From positions 1-45,807 of the forward strand of contig JAJRVQ010000131.1 of assembly GCA_024277255.1 (NCBI GenBank): a DNA stretch of 45,807 nucleotides. The letters run 5' to 3'. The notes beneath the pieces are model-generated. The model saw only the letters and a program-made list of their open reading frames with translations. It made no database searches and was not told where the DNA came from. The stretch is from Acidobacteriota bacterium (GTDB lineage: Bacteria > Acidobacteriota > Thermoanaerobaculia > Multivoradales > SZUA-115). Shown here piece by piece: positions 1-8,267 of the stretch. Within the stretch, counting starts at the first letter, position 1. Each line of letters starts with the position of its first letter. The translations under genes and the position numbers were made by a program.

Positions 1-1407
1 AATCTCAACCTCCGCAAGGCGGGCCGCAGCCGTGTACTCGCCGATCTCGGCCTCTTCCTGGAGCACAGCGTCGACCGAGGTTCGCGGGTGATGATCGCCA
101 TCCACGGCCGGGAAGGGCTGCATCCGCTCCTCGCGCCGACCGATGACAAGGCCAAGATTGCCCAGGCCCTCGCACTCGTCCAAGAGACGACCGCCGAAGG
201 GTTCCGCCTCGATCTCGAGCGACAGGCGACTCTGCGGGAAATCCGGGACATCTTCACCAAGTACAACAACCTTCCCGTCCGGGTCGACCAAGGACCTTGC
301 GAGATGGGCGAGACCGAACTCAACTTCGCGGTGGAGAACTATGCTCGCAACGCCATGGCCAACAACGAGGTCGCGGCCAAAGCCATGTCGATCCTGATCG
401 GCGCGCTGGCCGGATGGCCCGGCTTGAAGTCGGTGATCTACGTCAGCGACGGCCTTCCCCAGTTCGCCGGTACCGACCTGTTCTCCTACATCGCCGATAT
501 CTGTCCGCAATCCAGCTCGCGCTTCCTGGCCAACTTCAACCGCTTCGACACCAGTCGCATTTTTGACCACATCACCCAACAAGCCAACGCCAACCAGGTG
601 ACTATTCACGCCCTGGAGGCGCGCGGATTGACCAACTACTCCAGCAGTTCCGTGGTCAGCGAAGGAGCCTTCAGCGATCGCACTTTCACTCCCAGCGCCG
701 GCAACGATCGAATCCGCACCGCCAATTTGCAGAGCACCCTCTTCCAACTTGCAGAAGACACCGGCGGCAGGGCGGTGTTCAACGCCAATGACTTCGCCGT
801 CGCTCTCGAAAAGATCGGCTCCGATACGCGCAATTATTACTCACTCGGCTTTACCACCCGCCAGCGCGGTGACGGACGGGTCCACCGGCTGCGGGTCGAG
901 GTGGTGAACCCGAAGATCCGTCTGCGTCACCGCCGGGCATACCGCGACAAGCCGGTCGAAGAGACCTTGGTCGAGCGCACTCTCGGCGCCCTGGTTTTCG
1001 ACCTTGAGGACAACCCGCTGGGGGCCAAGATCGAGATTACCCAGGTGCCGACCGAGGCAGGCGGCTCCGAGGTCCGCCTGGCCATCCGCATCCCGCAGGA
1101 CAAGCTCGCCCTACTACCGGCGGCGGATCACCGCGAAGGCAGGCTGCGCCTGGTGCTGACCGCTCGCGATGCCGACAACAAGCTGTTGCCGATGAAGCAA
1201 AAGCAGGTTCCGGTGGTCGCCGTAGGAGGCGACGCCAGCGACGGCAACGGCGAGGCCCATCTCGAAATCGGAATCGACCTGGCACCGGGCAGCCACGAGC
1301 TGGTCCTGGCCATCCGCGACGAAGTCACCACCTCGACCTCATATCTGCATCGCACCGTCCAGGTCGGCCCACCGAGTCCAGCCTCCGCCGAAAAGGTCGA
1401 GGGATAG
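1..1407 (+). CDS. VWFA-related acidobacterial protein (TIGR03436 type), 5'-truncated by the window
   Basis: The reading frame is open from base 1, and the first codons (N-L-N-L-R-K) align with residues of the complete paralog that follows, so the N-terminus lies outside the window. An internal ATG at 88 is not the start. About 468 residues are visible. They hold a VWA-like core (VIYVSDGLPQ, then DITQ..ANANQVTIHALEARG), the ETGGRA block and the NYYSLGF motif typical of TIGR03436 proteins, and a C-terminal beta-rich region ending near VQVGPPSP. The family is common in Acidobacteriota; members are secreted and their function is unknown. Near-identical blocks with the gene at 1504 show a tandem duplication. 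The stop is TAG. Confidence 0.9.
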   Translation, partial: NLNLRKAGRSRVLADLGLFLEHSVDRGSRVMIAIHGREGLHPLLAPTDDKAKIAQALALVQETTAEGFRLDLERQATLREIRDIFTKYNNLPVRVDQGPCEMGETELNFAVENYARNAMANNEVAAKAMSILIGALAGWPGLKSVIYVSDGLPQFAGTDLFSYIADICPQSSSRFLANFNRFDTSRIFDHITQQANANQVTIHALEARGLTNYSSSSVVSEGAFSDRTFTPSAGNDRIRTANLQSTLFQLAEDTGGRAVFNANDFAVALEKIGSDTRNYYSLGFTTRQRGDGRVHRLRVEVVNPKIRLRHRRAYRDKPVEETLVERTLGALVFDLEDNPLGAKIEITQVPTEAGGSEVRLAIRIPQDKLALLPAADHREGRLRLVLTARDADNKLLPMKQKQVPVVAVGGDASDGNGEAHLEIGIDLAPGSHELVLAIRDEVTTSTSYLHRTVQVGPPSPASAEKVEG

Positions 1408-1503
1408 CACCATAGGTAGCACTGTGGAGAGAGGTTCTCACCGGAACAAGAATTGCAGGATAGCTCTCATATCCTAGATCTGTAGCTAGAAGGGAGCGCT
1501 CGG

Positions 1504-3351
1504 ATGATTCGAAAGTCGGCTTCACTCCTCACCCTCGCCCTGTTTATCGTCCTCTCTCCCGCGGTACCGACCGCTGCCGAGGACACCATGGTGGCTGAGG
1601 AGACCCTGCCCCAGCAGAACACGCCGCAGGCGTCCAGTCTCTTCTCCGAGTCGGTCGCGGTACGCGTGGTCAACGTCGAAGTCTTCGCCACCGACAAGAA
1701 GGGTAACCCGGTACAAGGGCTGACTTCGGAGGACTTCGAACTCTACGAGGACGGCCGGAGAGTCGAGATCTCCCATTTCTTCGCCGCCTCCGACGAGACC
1801 TCGGCGCCCGCGGCGGCGAAGCCACTGCCCCCCGTCGAACCTCTGGCACTACCGGAGGTGAAAGCCACAACTCCAAGGCTCGATCCCAACAAGGTTCCGA
1901 GTGTGGTGGCCTACATCGATAACCTCAACCTGCGCAAGGGCGGCCGCAAACGAGTTCTCGCCGACTTGGCCACCTTCTTGGAGGACAGCGTCGACCATGG
2001 CTCGCGAGTGATGATCGTGGTCCACGATCGCGGAGGGCTGCGCCCGATTCTCGCGCCCACCACCGACAAGGGCCGGATTGCCGAATCTCTCGCCGCCATC
2101 GGCAAGACGACCGCCGAAGGATTCCGCCTCGACCTTGCGCGGCGCGGCGCGATGACGGAGATCAGAGACATTCTCCTCAAGTACGTCAACCGCTCCGGTC
2201 GCGTCGAGGAAGAGGCCTGCGAGTTGGGTGAACAGGAACTCAATTTCGCCGTCGAGGACTTTGCGCGCAACGCCATCGCTCACAACGAGATCACCGCCAA
2301 CGGACTGTCGATCATGGTCGGTGCGCTGGCCGGGTGGCCCGGTTTGAAGACGGTGATCTACGTCAGCGACGGACTCCCTCAATTCGCCGGCACCGACCTC
2401 TTCTCCTACGTCGCGGATCTGTGCCCGGAATTCGGTTCGCGCTTCCTGACCAACGCCAACCGCTTCGACTCCAGCCGCATCTTCGACCACATCACCCAAC
2501 AAGCCAACGCCAACCAGGTCACCATCCACACGCTGGAGGCCCGCGGCCTGACCACCTTGTCGATCGACTCGGTGGAGAGCGAGGGGTCCATTCGGATCAC
2601 CAACATCCAAGGCGACGCGGACCAAACGGCGGACGACTCGGGGAGCTTTACCGGCCGCCGATTCACCCCCAGCCCCGGCAACGACCGAATCCGCACCGCC
2701 AACCACCAGAGCACCCTCTTCCAGCTGGCGGAAGACACCGGCGGTCGGGCGGTGCTCAACGCCAACGATTTCGCCCTCGATCTCGAAAAGATCGGCGCCG
2801 ACACCCGCAACTACTACTCGCTCGGCTTTACCGCCCGGCAGCGCGGCGACGGGCAAGTTCATCGGCTCCGGGTCGAAGTGCTGAACCCCAAGATCCATAT
2901 CCGTCACCGCCAGGCATACCGCGACAAACCGGTCGAGGAAACCTTGGTCGAGCGCACCCTCGGCGCCCTCATCTTCGACCTCGAAGACAACCCGCTGGCG
3001 GCGAGGATCGAGATCACTCAAGCGCCGAGCGAAGCGGGCGGTTCCGAGATCCGCCTGCAAATCCGCATCCCGCAGGACAAGCTCGCCCTGCTGCCGGCGG
3101 CGGAGCACCGCGAAGGCAGGCTCCGCTTGGTGCTCACCGCCCGCGATGCCGACAACAAGATGTTGCCGATCAAGCAGAAGTACATTCCGGTTCTCAGCGT
3201 GGACAACAACGGCGAGCAGAGCAGCGGCGAGGCGCAACTCGAGATCGGCATCGATCTGCCGCCGGGGGCGCATGAACTGGTGCTCGCCATCCGCGACGAG
3301 ATCACCGCCTCGACCTCATATCTGCGCCGCACCGTCCAGGTCGACGGCTGA
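1504..3351 (+). CDS. VWFA-related acidobacterial protein (TIGR03436 type), complete tandem paralog
   Basis: This 615-residue protein has a signal peptide (about residues 1-25, ending PTAAED). It is followed by the conserved VRVVNVEVFATDKKG and GLTSEDFELYEDG block that opens TIGR03436 proteins, a VWA-like domain (about 130-400) with VIYVSDGLPQ, the ETGGRAVLNANDF and NYYSLGF motifs, and a C-terminal beta-rich domain ending RRTVQVDG. The ATG at 1504 has a purine-rich site (AGGGAG) about 8 bases upstream. It differs from its upstream neighbour mainly by a short insertion (IRITNIQGDADQ region). It is probably exported; the ligand is unknown. The last 36 bases overlap the convergent gene on the other strand. 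Confidence 0.93.
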   Translation: MIRKSASLLTLALFIVLSPAVPTAAEDTMVAEETLPQQNTPQASSLFSESVAVRVVNVEVFATDKKGNPVQGLTSEDFELYEDGRRVEISHFFAASDETSAPAAAKPLPPVEPLALPEVKATTPRLDPNKVPSVVAYIDNLNLRKGGRKRVLADLATFLEDSVDHGSRVMIVVHDRGGLRPILAPTTDKGRIAESLAAIGKTTAEGFRLDLARRGAMTEIRDILLKYVNRSGRVEEEACELGEQELNFAVEDFARNAIAHNEITANGLSIMVGALAGWPGLKTVIYVSDGLPQFAGTDLFSYVADLCPEFGSRFLTNANRFDSSRIFDHITQQANANQVTIHTLEARGLTTLSIDSVESEGSIRITNIQGDADQTADDSGSFTGRRFTPSPGNDRIRTANHQSTLFQLAEDTGGRAVLNANDFALDLEKIGADTRNYYSLGFTARQRGDGQVHRLRVEVLNPKIHIRHRQAYRDKPVEETLVERTLGALIFDLEDNPLAARIEITQAPSEAGGSEIRLQIRIPQDKLALLPAAEHREGRLRLVLTARDADNKMLPIKQKYIPVLSVDNNGEQSSGEAQLEIGIDLPPGAHELVLAIRDEITASTSYLRRTVQVDG

Positions 3352-4986
3352 GTCCACCACCGAAACCTGGAGCGAGTAGATCTCCCCGAAGATTGGATGG
3401 AGATCCGCTTCGACGCCCAATTCCAACCGCTCGCCGGCTGCCGCCAGCGCCGCCTCTCCCCCGCCGGGCGGGGGCTGCCAGACAAGGTGCAGCCGATTGA
3501 GTCCCCGGCGCAGATGGCGGGCCGGCAGCTCGAAGGTCTGGCGGGACCAGCGAGCGGAAACCTCGACCTCACCCACCGGTTCTCCGTTGAGTTCCAGTCG
3601 AACGGTAGCGACAAGACGGCTGGCGAGTCCGGCGATCGGCGGCAGGCGGAGGGTGGCGCGAAGCCGGAGCGCCGACCGGCCATCCCACGGTAGATCGAAG
3701 GAGGTCCGCGGCCAGACACAACGCAGCATCGCTCGCTCGGGCCGCTGCGGAGCGGCCATCGCCTCGGGGTACAACCGCTCCACCGGCTCGGCGAGGTAGA
3801 AGCCGGGAACAGCCAGCTCGATGGGACGACAAGAGCGAGCCGCCCGGTGGGTGAGAATCACCGTCTCGATCTTGTCCGCGGCGGCCGGCTGAGCGCCCTC
3901 ACCACGGCGCAGAACCGACATCATGGCGGCGAACAACTCGCCGTCGAGCGCCTGCCAGCTCCAGCCATGCTGAAAGCCCACCACTGCGGAAGAAGCCGGT
4001 ACCGGAGGAGAGGCCAGCACCGCCTGCTGCGCGGCGCTCAGCAACTCCGGCAAGGGTGCGCAGCGAGCGCTGGCCAGATCGACCATGGTGGCGGCGATCC
4101 CCGGCCACGAGCGCAGAGCCTCCCGGCACCAGTGGCGCAACAGCTCCGCCTTGTGCGCCCCGCCGGCGAGGCGATGGGCGGTGTGCACGGCGGCGCCCAG
4201 TTTGGCCACCGCCTCGATCTGTGGTGAGGGCGCTTCGACGGCCGCTTGCTGGAGGATCTCATCCCAGCTCACCCTCTTCGCCCGCACCGCTCCCCTCACC
4301 TCGGAGCCGGCAGCCAACACGGTACCGGCGGTCGCCGCCATCGCCACCTCGATTCCCTCCGCCGTCAGGTGGCAGTAGTCGAGGAACATGCGGCGCCCCG
4401 GCAGAGGATCGCCGGTGTGGCGAGAGAAGATCTCGACCAGGTCGACGGTGGCGAAACCGTGCTCATCGGCGGTCTGGGTGAGGAGACGACGCACGCCGCG
4501 GGTCACCCGTGGCGAGGGAAGGAAGGCAGCTGTCGGGTAGCCGTCCGCGTCCACTTCGCGGCGGCAGACCGCGGTTGCAGCCTCCACGGCAGCCTTCGCC
4601 GGCTCGCCCGATTGCACATGGGCCGAGGCCATCAACCGGTGCGCGGTGGGATTGGTGCCGCCGTCCAGCGCCACCATATCCACTGCCAGCCGGCCTGCTT
4701 CGTCCCAGCGCTTCGCGGCCAGAGCTTGGCGGGCTCGCCGGTAGAGTTCGTACCAGGAGGCGCAACCCTCCCCGGGCAACCAGGCCACCGGCTGGCGCGC
4801 CGGCCAGTCGGCGAGGTTGACCTCCGGCATCACCACCACCACCGCGACCCCCTCTGCGGCGGCCAGTTGCGCGATGCGCGCCATGGCGGCGCGAACCTGG
4901 CGCGCCAGCCCCTTGCCGGCCAGTTCGACCGGCCCGCTCAACCCGCCGCTGCGCAAGCCCAGTCCCACGCGCTGGCGCCAGCGCAC
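3316..4986 (-). CDS. C-terminal part of an interrupted SGNH-hydrolase-like gene
   Basis: This open frame of 556 residues is in exactly the same frame as the ORF ending at 5002; one TAG (5004-5002) separates them. It carries what would be the second half of an SGNH hydrolase: a VVVVMPEVNLADW strand, a region of helical TPR-like character (YRRARQALAAKRWDEAGRLA), and the block V Asp/His pair in FLDYCHLTAEG. The remaining ~300 residues look like a C-terminal beta-sandwich domain and are not recognised. The first available start is a GTG at 4986, but I see no ribosome-binding site for it. It is therefore more likely the tail of a disrupted or read-through gene than an independent gene. The 3' end overlaps the convergent VWA gene by 36 bases. 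Confidence 0.75.
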   Translation of the reverse strand: MRWRQRVGLGLRSGGLSGPVELAGKGLARQVRAAMARIAQLAAAEGVAVVVVMPEVNLADWPARQPVAWLPGEGCASWYELYRRARQALAAKRWDEAGRLAVDMVALDGGTNPTAHRLMASAHVQSGEPAKAAVEAATAVCRREVDADGYPTAAFLPSPRVTRGVRRLLTQTADEHGFATVDLVEIFSRHTGDPLPGRRMFLDYCHLTAEGIEVAMAATAGTVLAAGSEVRGAVRAKRVSWDEILQQAAVEAPSPQIEAVAKLGAAVHTAHRLAGGAHKAELLRHWCREALRSWPGIAATMVDLASARCAPLPELLSAAQQAVLASPPVPASSAVVGFQHGWSWQALDGELFAAMMSVLRRGEGAQPAAADKIETVILTHRAARSCRPIELAVPGFYLAEPVERLYPEAMAAPQRPERAMLRCVWPRTSFDLPWDGRSALRLRATLRLPPIAGLASRLVATVRLELNGEPVGEVEVSARWSRQTFELPARHLRRGLNRLHLVWQPPPGGGEAALAAAGERLELGVEADLHPIFGEIYSLQVSVVDSAVDLDGAAQI

Positions 4987-5001
4987 GGCGGGAGCGTAGG
5001 G

Positions 5002-5004
5002 CTA
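5002..5004 (-). other. In-frame amber codon interrupting the SGNH-like gene
   Basis: On the minus strand, codons run ...GAG CTG TAG CCC TAC GCT CCC GCC GTG..., and both sides stay in one frame with protein-like composition. Block III of the SGNH fold lies before the codon and block V after it, so the stop falls inside a single domain. A nonsense mutation or a base-call error explains it most simply. I see nothing that would support pyrrolysine insertion. Confidence 0.75.
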
Positions 5005-5562
5005 CAGCTCAGCCGTCTCCAGGAGTGGCCAGTTGTTGCCGGCGAAGAAGACCGCGACCTGTGGCGCCAGCTGCAGCGAGGCCTCGAAGGTATCGACCAT
5101 CGAGGCCAGCCGCTCGTTGGTCCTGGCCAGATCGATCACTTCCCACTTGTCCGCGCCGGCAGCGTTGAGCTGGCCTTCGAGTACCCGCGCCGGCGTGTGC
5201 CACGGGGCATACAGATAGCCCGCCGCGACCGATTCGCCGAAGAAAACGACCCGCCGGCAGCCCTCCTCCGGCCGTTGACCAAACCTGCGCCGGGCCGCAT
5301 AGTGATCGCCCAATGGCGATGGCTCGGGTCGCTCCCAGATTGGCTCGCCGGCGCCCTCGACCGGCTTCCAGATGCTGATCGGCCGTGGTTTTCCGTCTGT
5401 GACGGCAGCCCCGGTCGGGTCTGCGATGGGGAATCCAACCGGGGCTCTGAGCAGTCCGGAGAGTTGCATCAGGCGAACGAGACGCAGACCGCCCTCGCCG
5501 CTCAACCCTCGCGCCAGCTCCTCGCACAGCTCGCGGCGCGCATCGCGATCACCGAGACTCAC
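5002..5562 (-). CDS. N-terminal part of an interrupted SGNH-hydrolase-like gene
   Basis: The GTG start at 5562 has a GGAGG about 7 bases upstream. The 186 residues contain SGNH block I (VVFFGESVAAGYLYAP, with the Ser nucleophile in GES) and block III (VFFAGNNW, the GxN oxyanion Asn), but the catalytic Asp/His block V lies beyond the TAG stop, in the ORF at 3316-4986. Reading through the TAG would give one protein of about 748 residues. No signal peptide is evident. It sits 37 bases downstream of the carbamoyltransferase gene and is probably in its operon. Proteins of this kind with GESVA..Y motifs are presumed acyl-ester hydrolases or acetyltransferase-like enzymes on glycans; the substrate is unknown. 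Confidence 0.75.
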   Translation of the reverse strand: MSLGDRDARRELCEELARGLSGEGGLRLVRLMQLSGLLRAPVGFPIADPTGAAVTDGKPRPISIWKPVEGAGEPIWERPEPSPLGDHYAARRRFGQRPEEGCRRVVFFGESVAAGYLYAPWHTPARVLEGQLNAAGADKWEVIDLARTNERLASMVDTFEASLQLAPQVAVFFAGNNWPLLETAEL

Positions 5563-5599
5563 CGGTCACCCTCCACCATGGCCGCCCGGAGACTACCCA

Positions 5600-7387
5600 T
5601 CAGACGAAGCTGTAGAGGTTGTGGTTAACCGAACCGCCGGAACGCTCGAACGCCGCCGGCCGGGAGGAGCGCAGCAGCCGCGCCAGCGCCGGCCAGGATT
5701 CAGGGAGGGCCGAACGATCGAGCAGGGAGTCTTCGATCACCAGGGCGTCGAGACCACTGACCGCGAAGCAGCTCAGTGCATCCACCGGCGTGCAGACGAT
5801 CGGTTCACCCCGCACGTTGAACGAGGTGTTGAGCAAGATCGGGCAACCGGTGCGTCGCTCGAAGGCATCGAGCAGAGCGGCGAAGCGTGGCGACACCCGG
5901 CGGTCGACCGTCTGCGGGCGGGCCGAACCGTCGACATGGGTCACCGCCGGCAACGACAACGGCGAGCGCACCGTGCAGGTTTCCAACATGAAGGGCGAAG
6001 GCCCGGCGAGGTCGAAATGGTCCCCCGCCTTCTCCGCTAGAACCGCCGGCGCGAACGGACGAAAGGATTCCCGCTGTTTGATCGCGGCATTGATCCGATC
6101 CCTCATCTCGGCCAGCAGCGGCGAGGCGAGAATGGAACGCCCGCCGAGCGCCCGCGGCCCGTGTTCCATACGGCCCTGAAACCAGCCGACCACCTGGCCG
6201 GCGGCAAGCCGTGTCGCCACCTCCTCCAGCAGTTCGTTCTCGCGGCCCAAGAAGTCCTCCCGAGCCAGCCCGGTGGAATCCAGCAGGCGGCAGATCTCAT
6301 CCGCCGGCCAGGAGGGTCCTAGAAAGAGGTGGCGTTGCGCAGTCGATCTGTCCGCCCCCGTCCGCGGACGTTCGCCGCTCAGCTGGACGTGGGCCAGCGC
6401 CGCGGCACCCAGACAGCCTCCTGCGTCGCCGGCCGCCGGCTGCACGAAGATTTCGGAAAACGGTCCTTCGCGGCGGATGCGTCCGTTGGCGACACAGTTG
6501 AGGGCAACACCCCCGGCCATACAGAGCCGCCGCGAGCCGGTGACTCGCGCCAGGTAGTCGACCTTGGCCAGGAGGACCCGCTCCAAAGTCTGCTGAAGGC
6601 TGCGCGCAATGTCCTGGTGGTGAGACTCGATCGGCGAGGTGGCGAGGCGGGCAGGATGGCCGAACAGCTCGCACAAGCGCTCGGAGTACATCCGCTTGCC
6701 ACCGAGGAAGTCGAAAAACTCCATGTCGAGTTCGAACTGCCCACCCGGAGCGTCGAAGAGCAACCGCTCCATCTCGCCGAGAAATCTCGGCCGTCCGTAC
6801 GGAGCCAGCCCCATGACCTTGTACTCGCCGCTGTTGACCCGGAAGCCGAGATAGGCGGTGATCGCCGAGTAGAGCAAGCCCAGCGAATGGGGGAAACAGA
6901 CCTCTTCGAAGAGGTCGAGGGTGGTGCCCTCGCCCTGGCCGTAGGTGGTGGTCGCCCACTCACCGACGCCGTCGACGGTCATCACCGCGGCCTGTTCAAA
7001 GCCCGAAAAATAGTAGGCGCTGGCGGCGTGGGAGGCGTGGTGATCGAAGGTCAGCAGCTCACCATCCCAGCCCAGCCGTTGGCGGATCGCACGCTCGGGC
7101 TGGAGGGCGTCGAGCCACGGCAGATCGACCGCGCCCGACTTCACCTGCCCGGACCACAGCTGCCGCGCCAGCTTGTCGACCGGCGACTCGTAGTAGGCCA
7201 CCGCGTCGAGATCGACCGGATCGAGACCGGCTGCGCGCAGGCAGTAGCGGAAGGCCTGCACCGGCAGGCCGGAGTCATGCTTAAGCCGCGAGAAACGCTC
7301 CTCCGCGGCCGCCGCGTCCAGTTCGCCGTCGCGCAGCAGGCAGCATGAGGAGTCATGGTAGAAGGCCGAGATCCCGAGGATGTTCAC
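5600..7387 (-). CDS. Carbamoyltransferase (NodU/CmcH family)
   Basis: The 595-residue protein starts MNILGISAFYHDSS, the classic N-terminus of the NodU/CmcH/TobZ family. These enzymes transfer a carbamoyl group from carbamoyl phosphate, via carbamoyl-AMP, to a hydroxyl on a sugar or antibiotic. The Kae1-like N-terminal domain shows the metal-binding FDHHASHAASAYY stretch and VDGVGEW. The C-terminal domain (about 380-595) has GPRALGGRSIL, HVDGSARPQTV and NTSFNVRGEPIVCTP. Length is normal for the family. It heads a minus-strand unit with the SGNH-like gene and is divergent from the nucleotidyltransferase, with only 52 bases between them. This suggests a carbamoylated sugar as product; the acceptor is unknown. 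Confidence 0.95.
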   Translation of the reverse strand: MNILGISAFYHDSSCCLLRDGELDAAAAEERFSRLKHDSGLPVQAFRYCLRAAGLDPVDLDAVAYYESPVDKLARQLWSGQVKSGAVDLPWLDALQPERAIRQRLGWDGELLTFDHHASHAASAYYFSGFEQAAVMTVDGVGEWATTTYGQGEGTTLDLFEEVCFPHSLGLLYSAITAYLGFRVNSGEYKVMGLAPYGRPRFLGEMERLLFDAPGGQFELDMEFFDFLGGKRMYSERLCELFGHPARLATSPIESHHQDIARSLQQTLERVLLAKVDYLARVTGSRRLCMAGGVALNCVANGRIRREGPFSEIFVQPAAGDAGGCLGAAALAHVQLSGERPRTGADRSTAQRHLFLGPSWPADEICRLLDSTGLAREDFLGRENELLEEVATRLAAGQVVGWFQGRMEHGPRALGGRSILASPLLAEMRDRINAAIKQRESFRPFAPAVLAEKAGDHFDLAGPSPFMLETCTVRSPLSLPAVTHVDGSARPQTVDRRVSPRFAALLDAFERRTGCPILLNTSFNVRGEPIVCTPVDALSCFAVSGLDALVIEDSLLDRSALPESWPALARLLRSSRPAAFERSGGSVNHNLYSFV

Positions 7388-7408
7388 GTCGCGGCAACTT
7401 TATTCGAT

Positions 7409-7436
7409 CCGCTCGACCTGAAGTAAAGTCGAGCGG
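7409..7436. promoter_or_regulatory. Perfect 9-bp inverted repeat in a divergent promoter region
   Basis: CCGCTCGAC at 7409-7417 and GTCGAGCGG at 7428-7436 are exact reverse complements separated by 10 bases. The repeat fills half of the 52-base gap between the divergent carbamoyltransferase and nucleotidyltransferase genes. Its position fits an operator for a dimeric regulator of both units. A transcript hairpin is the alternative. No regulator gene lies nearby. Confidence 0.5.
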
Positions 7437-7439
7437 CCG

Positions 7440-8267
7440 ATGGGGAGCAGAGTGAACAAGGCGGTCGTGCTGGCGGCGGGCCGTGGAAGCCGAATGCGGC
7501 AACCGATTCCAGGGCTTCTGTTGAGCGCCGCACAAGAGGCGGCGGCCGATAGCGGCTGCAAGGCCCTGGTGCCGGTGCCCTGCCACCCCTTCCTCGACTA
7601 CGGCTTGAGCGCGCTGGCCGAGGCGGCCATCTCGCGGGTCTGCGTGGTGACCGGCCCGGAGCACGATCGGCTGCGACGCCACTGCCAGCGGCGCTCCGAT
7701 GACCGGCTACAAATCGAGATGGCGGTGCAGGCCGAGGCGCGCGGGACGGCCGACGCTCTGCTCGCCGCCGAGAGTTTCGCCGGCGGCGACCCCTTCATCC
7801 TGCTCAACTCGGACAACTACTACCCGCCGCCGCTGCTGCGCCAGCTGGCCGGGCTCGGCGGGCCCGGCCTGGTGACTTTGGATCGTTCCCGCACCCTCGC
7901 CCAGCGCAGCGGCAACCTCGATGAGCGCAAGTTGAACGGCTACGCGGCGGTGCTCACCGACAGCGGAGGCATGCTGAGCGACGTGATCGAGAAACCATCG
8001 CCGGAAGTGTGGCGGTCGCTGCCGGAACCGGTGTTGGTGAGCATCAACGCTTGGCACTTTTGCCCCTCGATCTTCACCGCCTGCCGAAGGATCGAGCCCT
8101 CGTCGCGCGGCGAGATCGAGTTGCAGAGCGCCGCCTTGCATTCTCTCCATCACTCGGACGAGATCTACCGCGTCGCCGTCTCGCACGCCGCGGTGCTCGA
8201 CCTCTCGTCGCGCGCCGACATCCCCGCGGTCGCGGCGGCGCTGGCGGCAGTCGAGATCGCCTGGTGA
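7440..8267 (+). CDS. Sugar-phosphate nucleotidyltransferase
   Basis: The protein (up to 275 residues) is of the GT-A-like NTP-transferase fold. It has the nucleotide-binding signature near its start (VVLAAGRGSRM), a conserved Lys in CKALVPV, and the LLNSDNYYPP block bearing the metal-binding Asp. It should transfer an NMP to a sugar-1-phosphate, probably UTP- or GTP-dependent. The first ATG is at 7440, but a GTG at 7452 with GGGGAG five bases upstream (giving a start VNKAVVLAAG) is at least as likely. The stop overlaps the next gene's GTG start by 4 bases, so the two are translationally coupled. This fits consecutive steps: kinase product used as nucleotidyltransferase substrate. Confidence 0.85.
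   Translation: MGSRVNKAVVLAAGRGSRMRQPIPGLLLSAAQEAAADSGCKALVPVPCHPFLDYGLSALAEAAISRVCVVTGPEHDRLRRHCQRRSDDRLQIEMAVQAEARGTADALLAAESFAGGDPFILLNSDNYYPPPLLRQLAGLGGPGLVTLDRSRTLAQRSGNLDERKLNGYAAVLTDSGGMLSDVIEKPSPEVWRSLPEPVLVSINAWHFCPSIFTACRRIEPSSRGEIELQSAALHSLHHSDEIYRVAVSHAAVLDLSSRADIPAVAAALAAVEIAW

Noticed and set aside
1849..3273. Long antisense ORF opposite the second VWA-type gene (and similar ones at 9484-10965, 22110-23996, 28422-30089, 42127-44043)
   Set aside because: They mirror strongly supported genes; GC-rich third-position bias leaves the complementary frame open. Translations show no domain, signal or ribosome-binding site.
5002..5004. Pyrrolysine at the in-frame TAG
   Set aside because: No pyl gene is visible, the enzyme is not a known Pyl protein, and the codon is not at a conserved active-site residue I can name.
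8009..8263. Upstream extension of the GHMP kinase frame
   Set aside because: It overlaps the nucleotidyltransferase in another frame and encodes an Arg-rich non-conserved stretch; the GTG at 8264 directly precedes the kinase signature.
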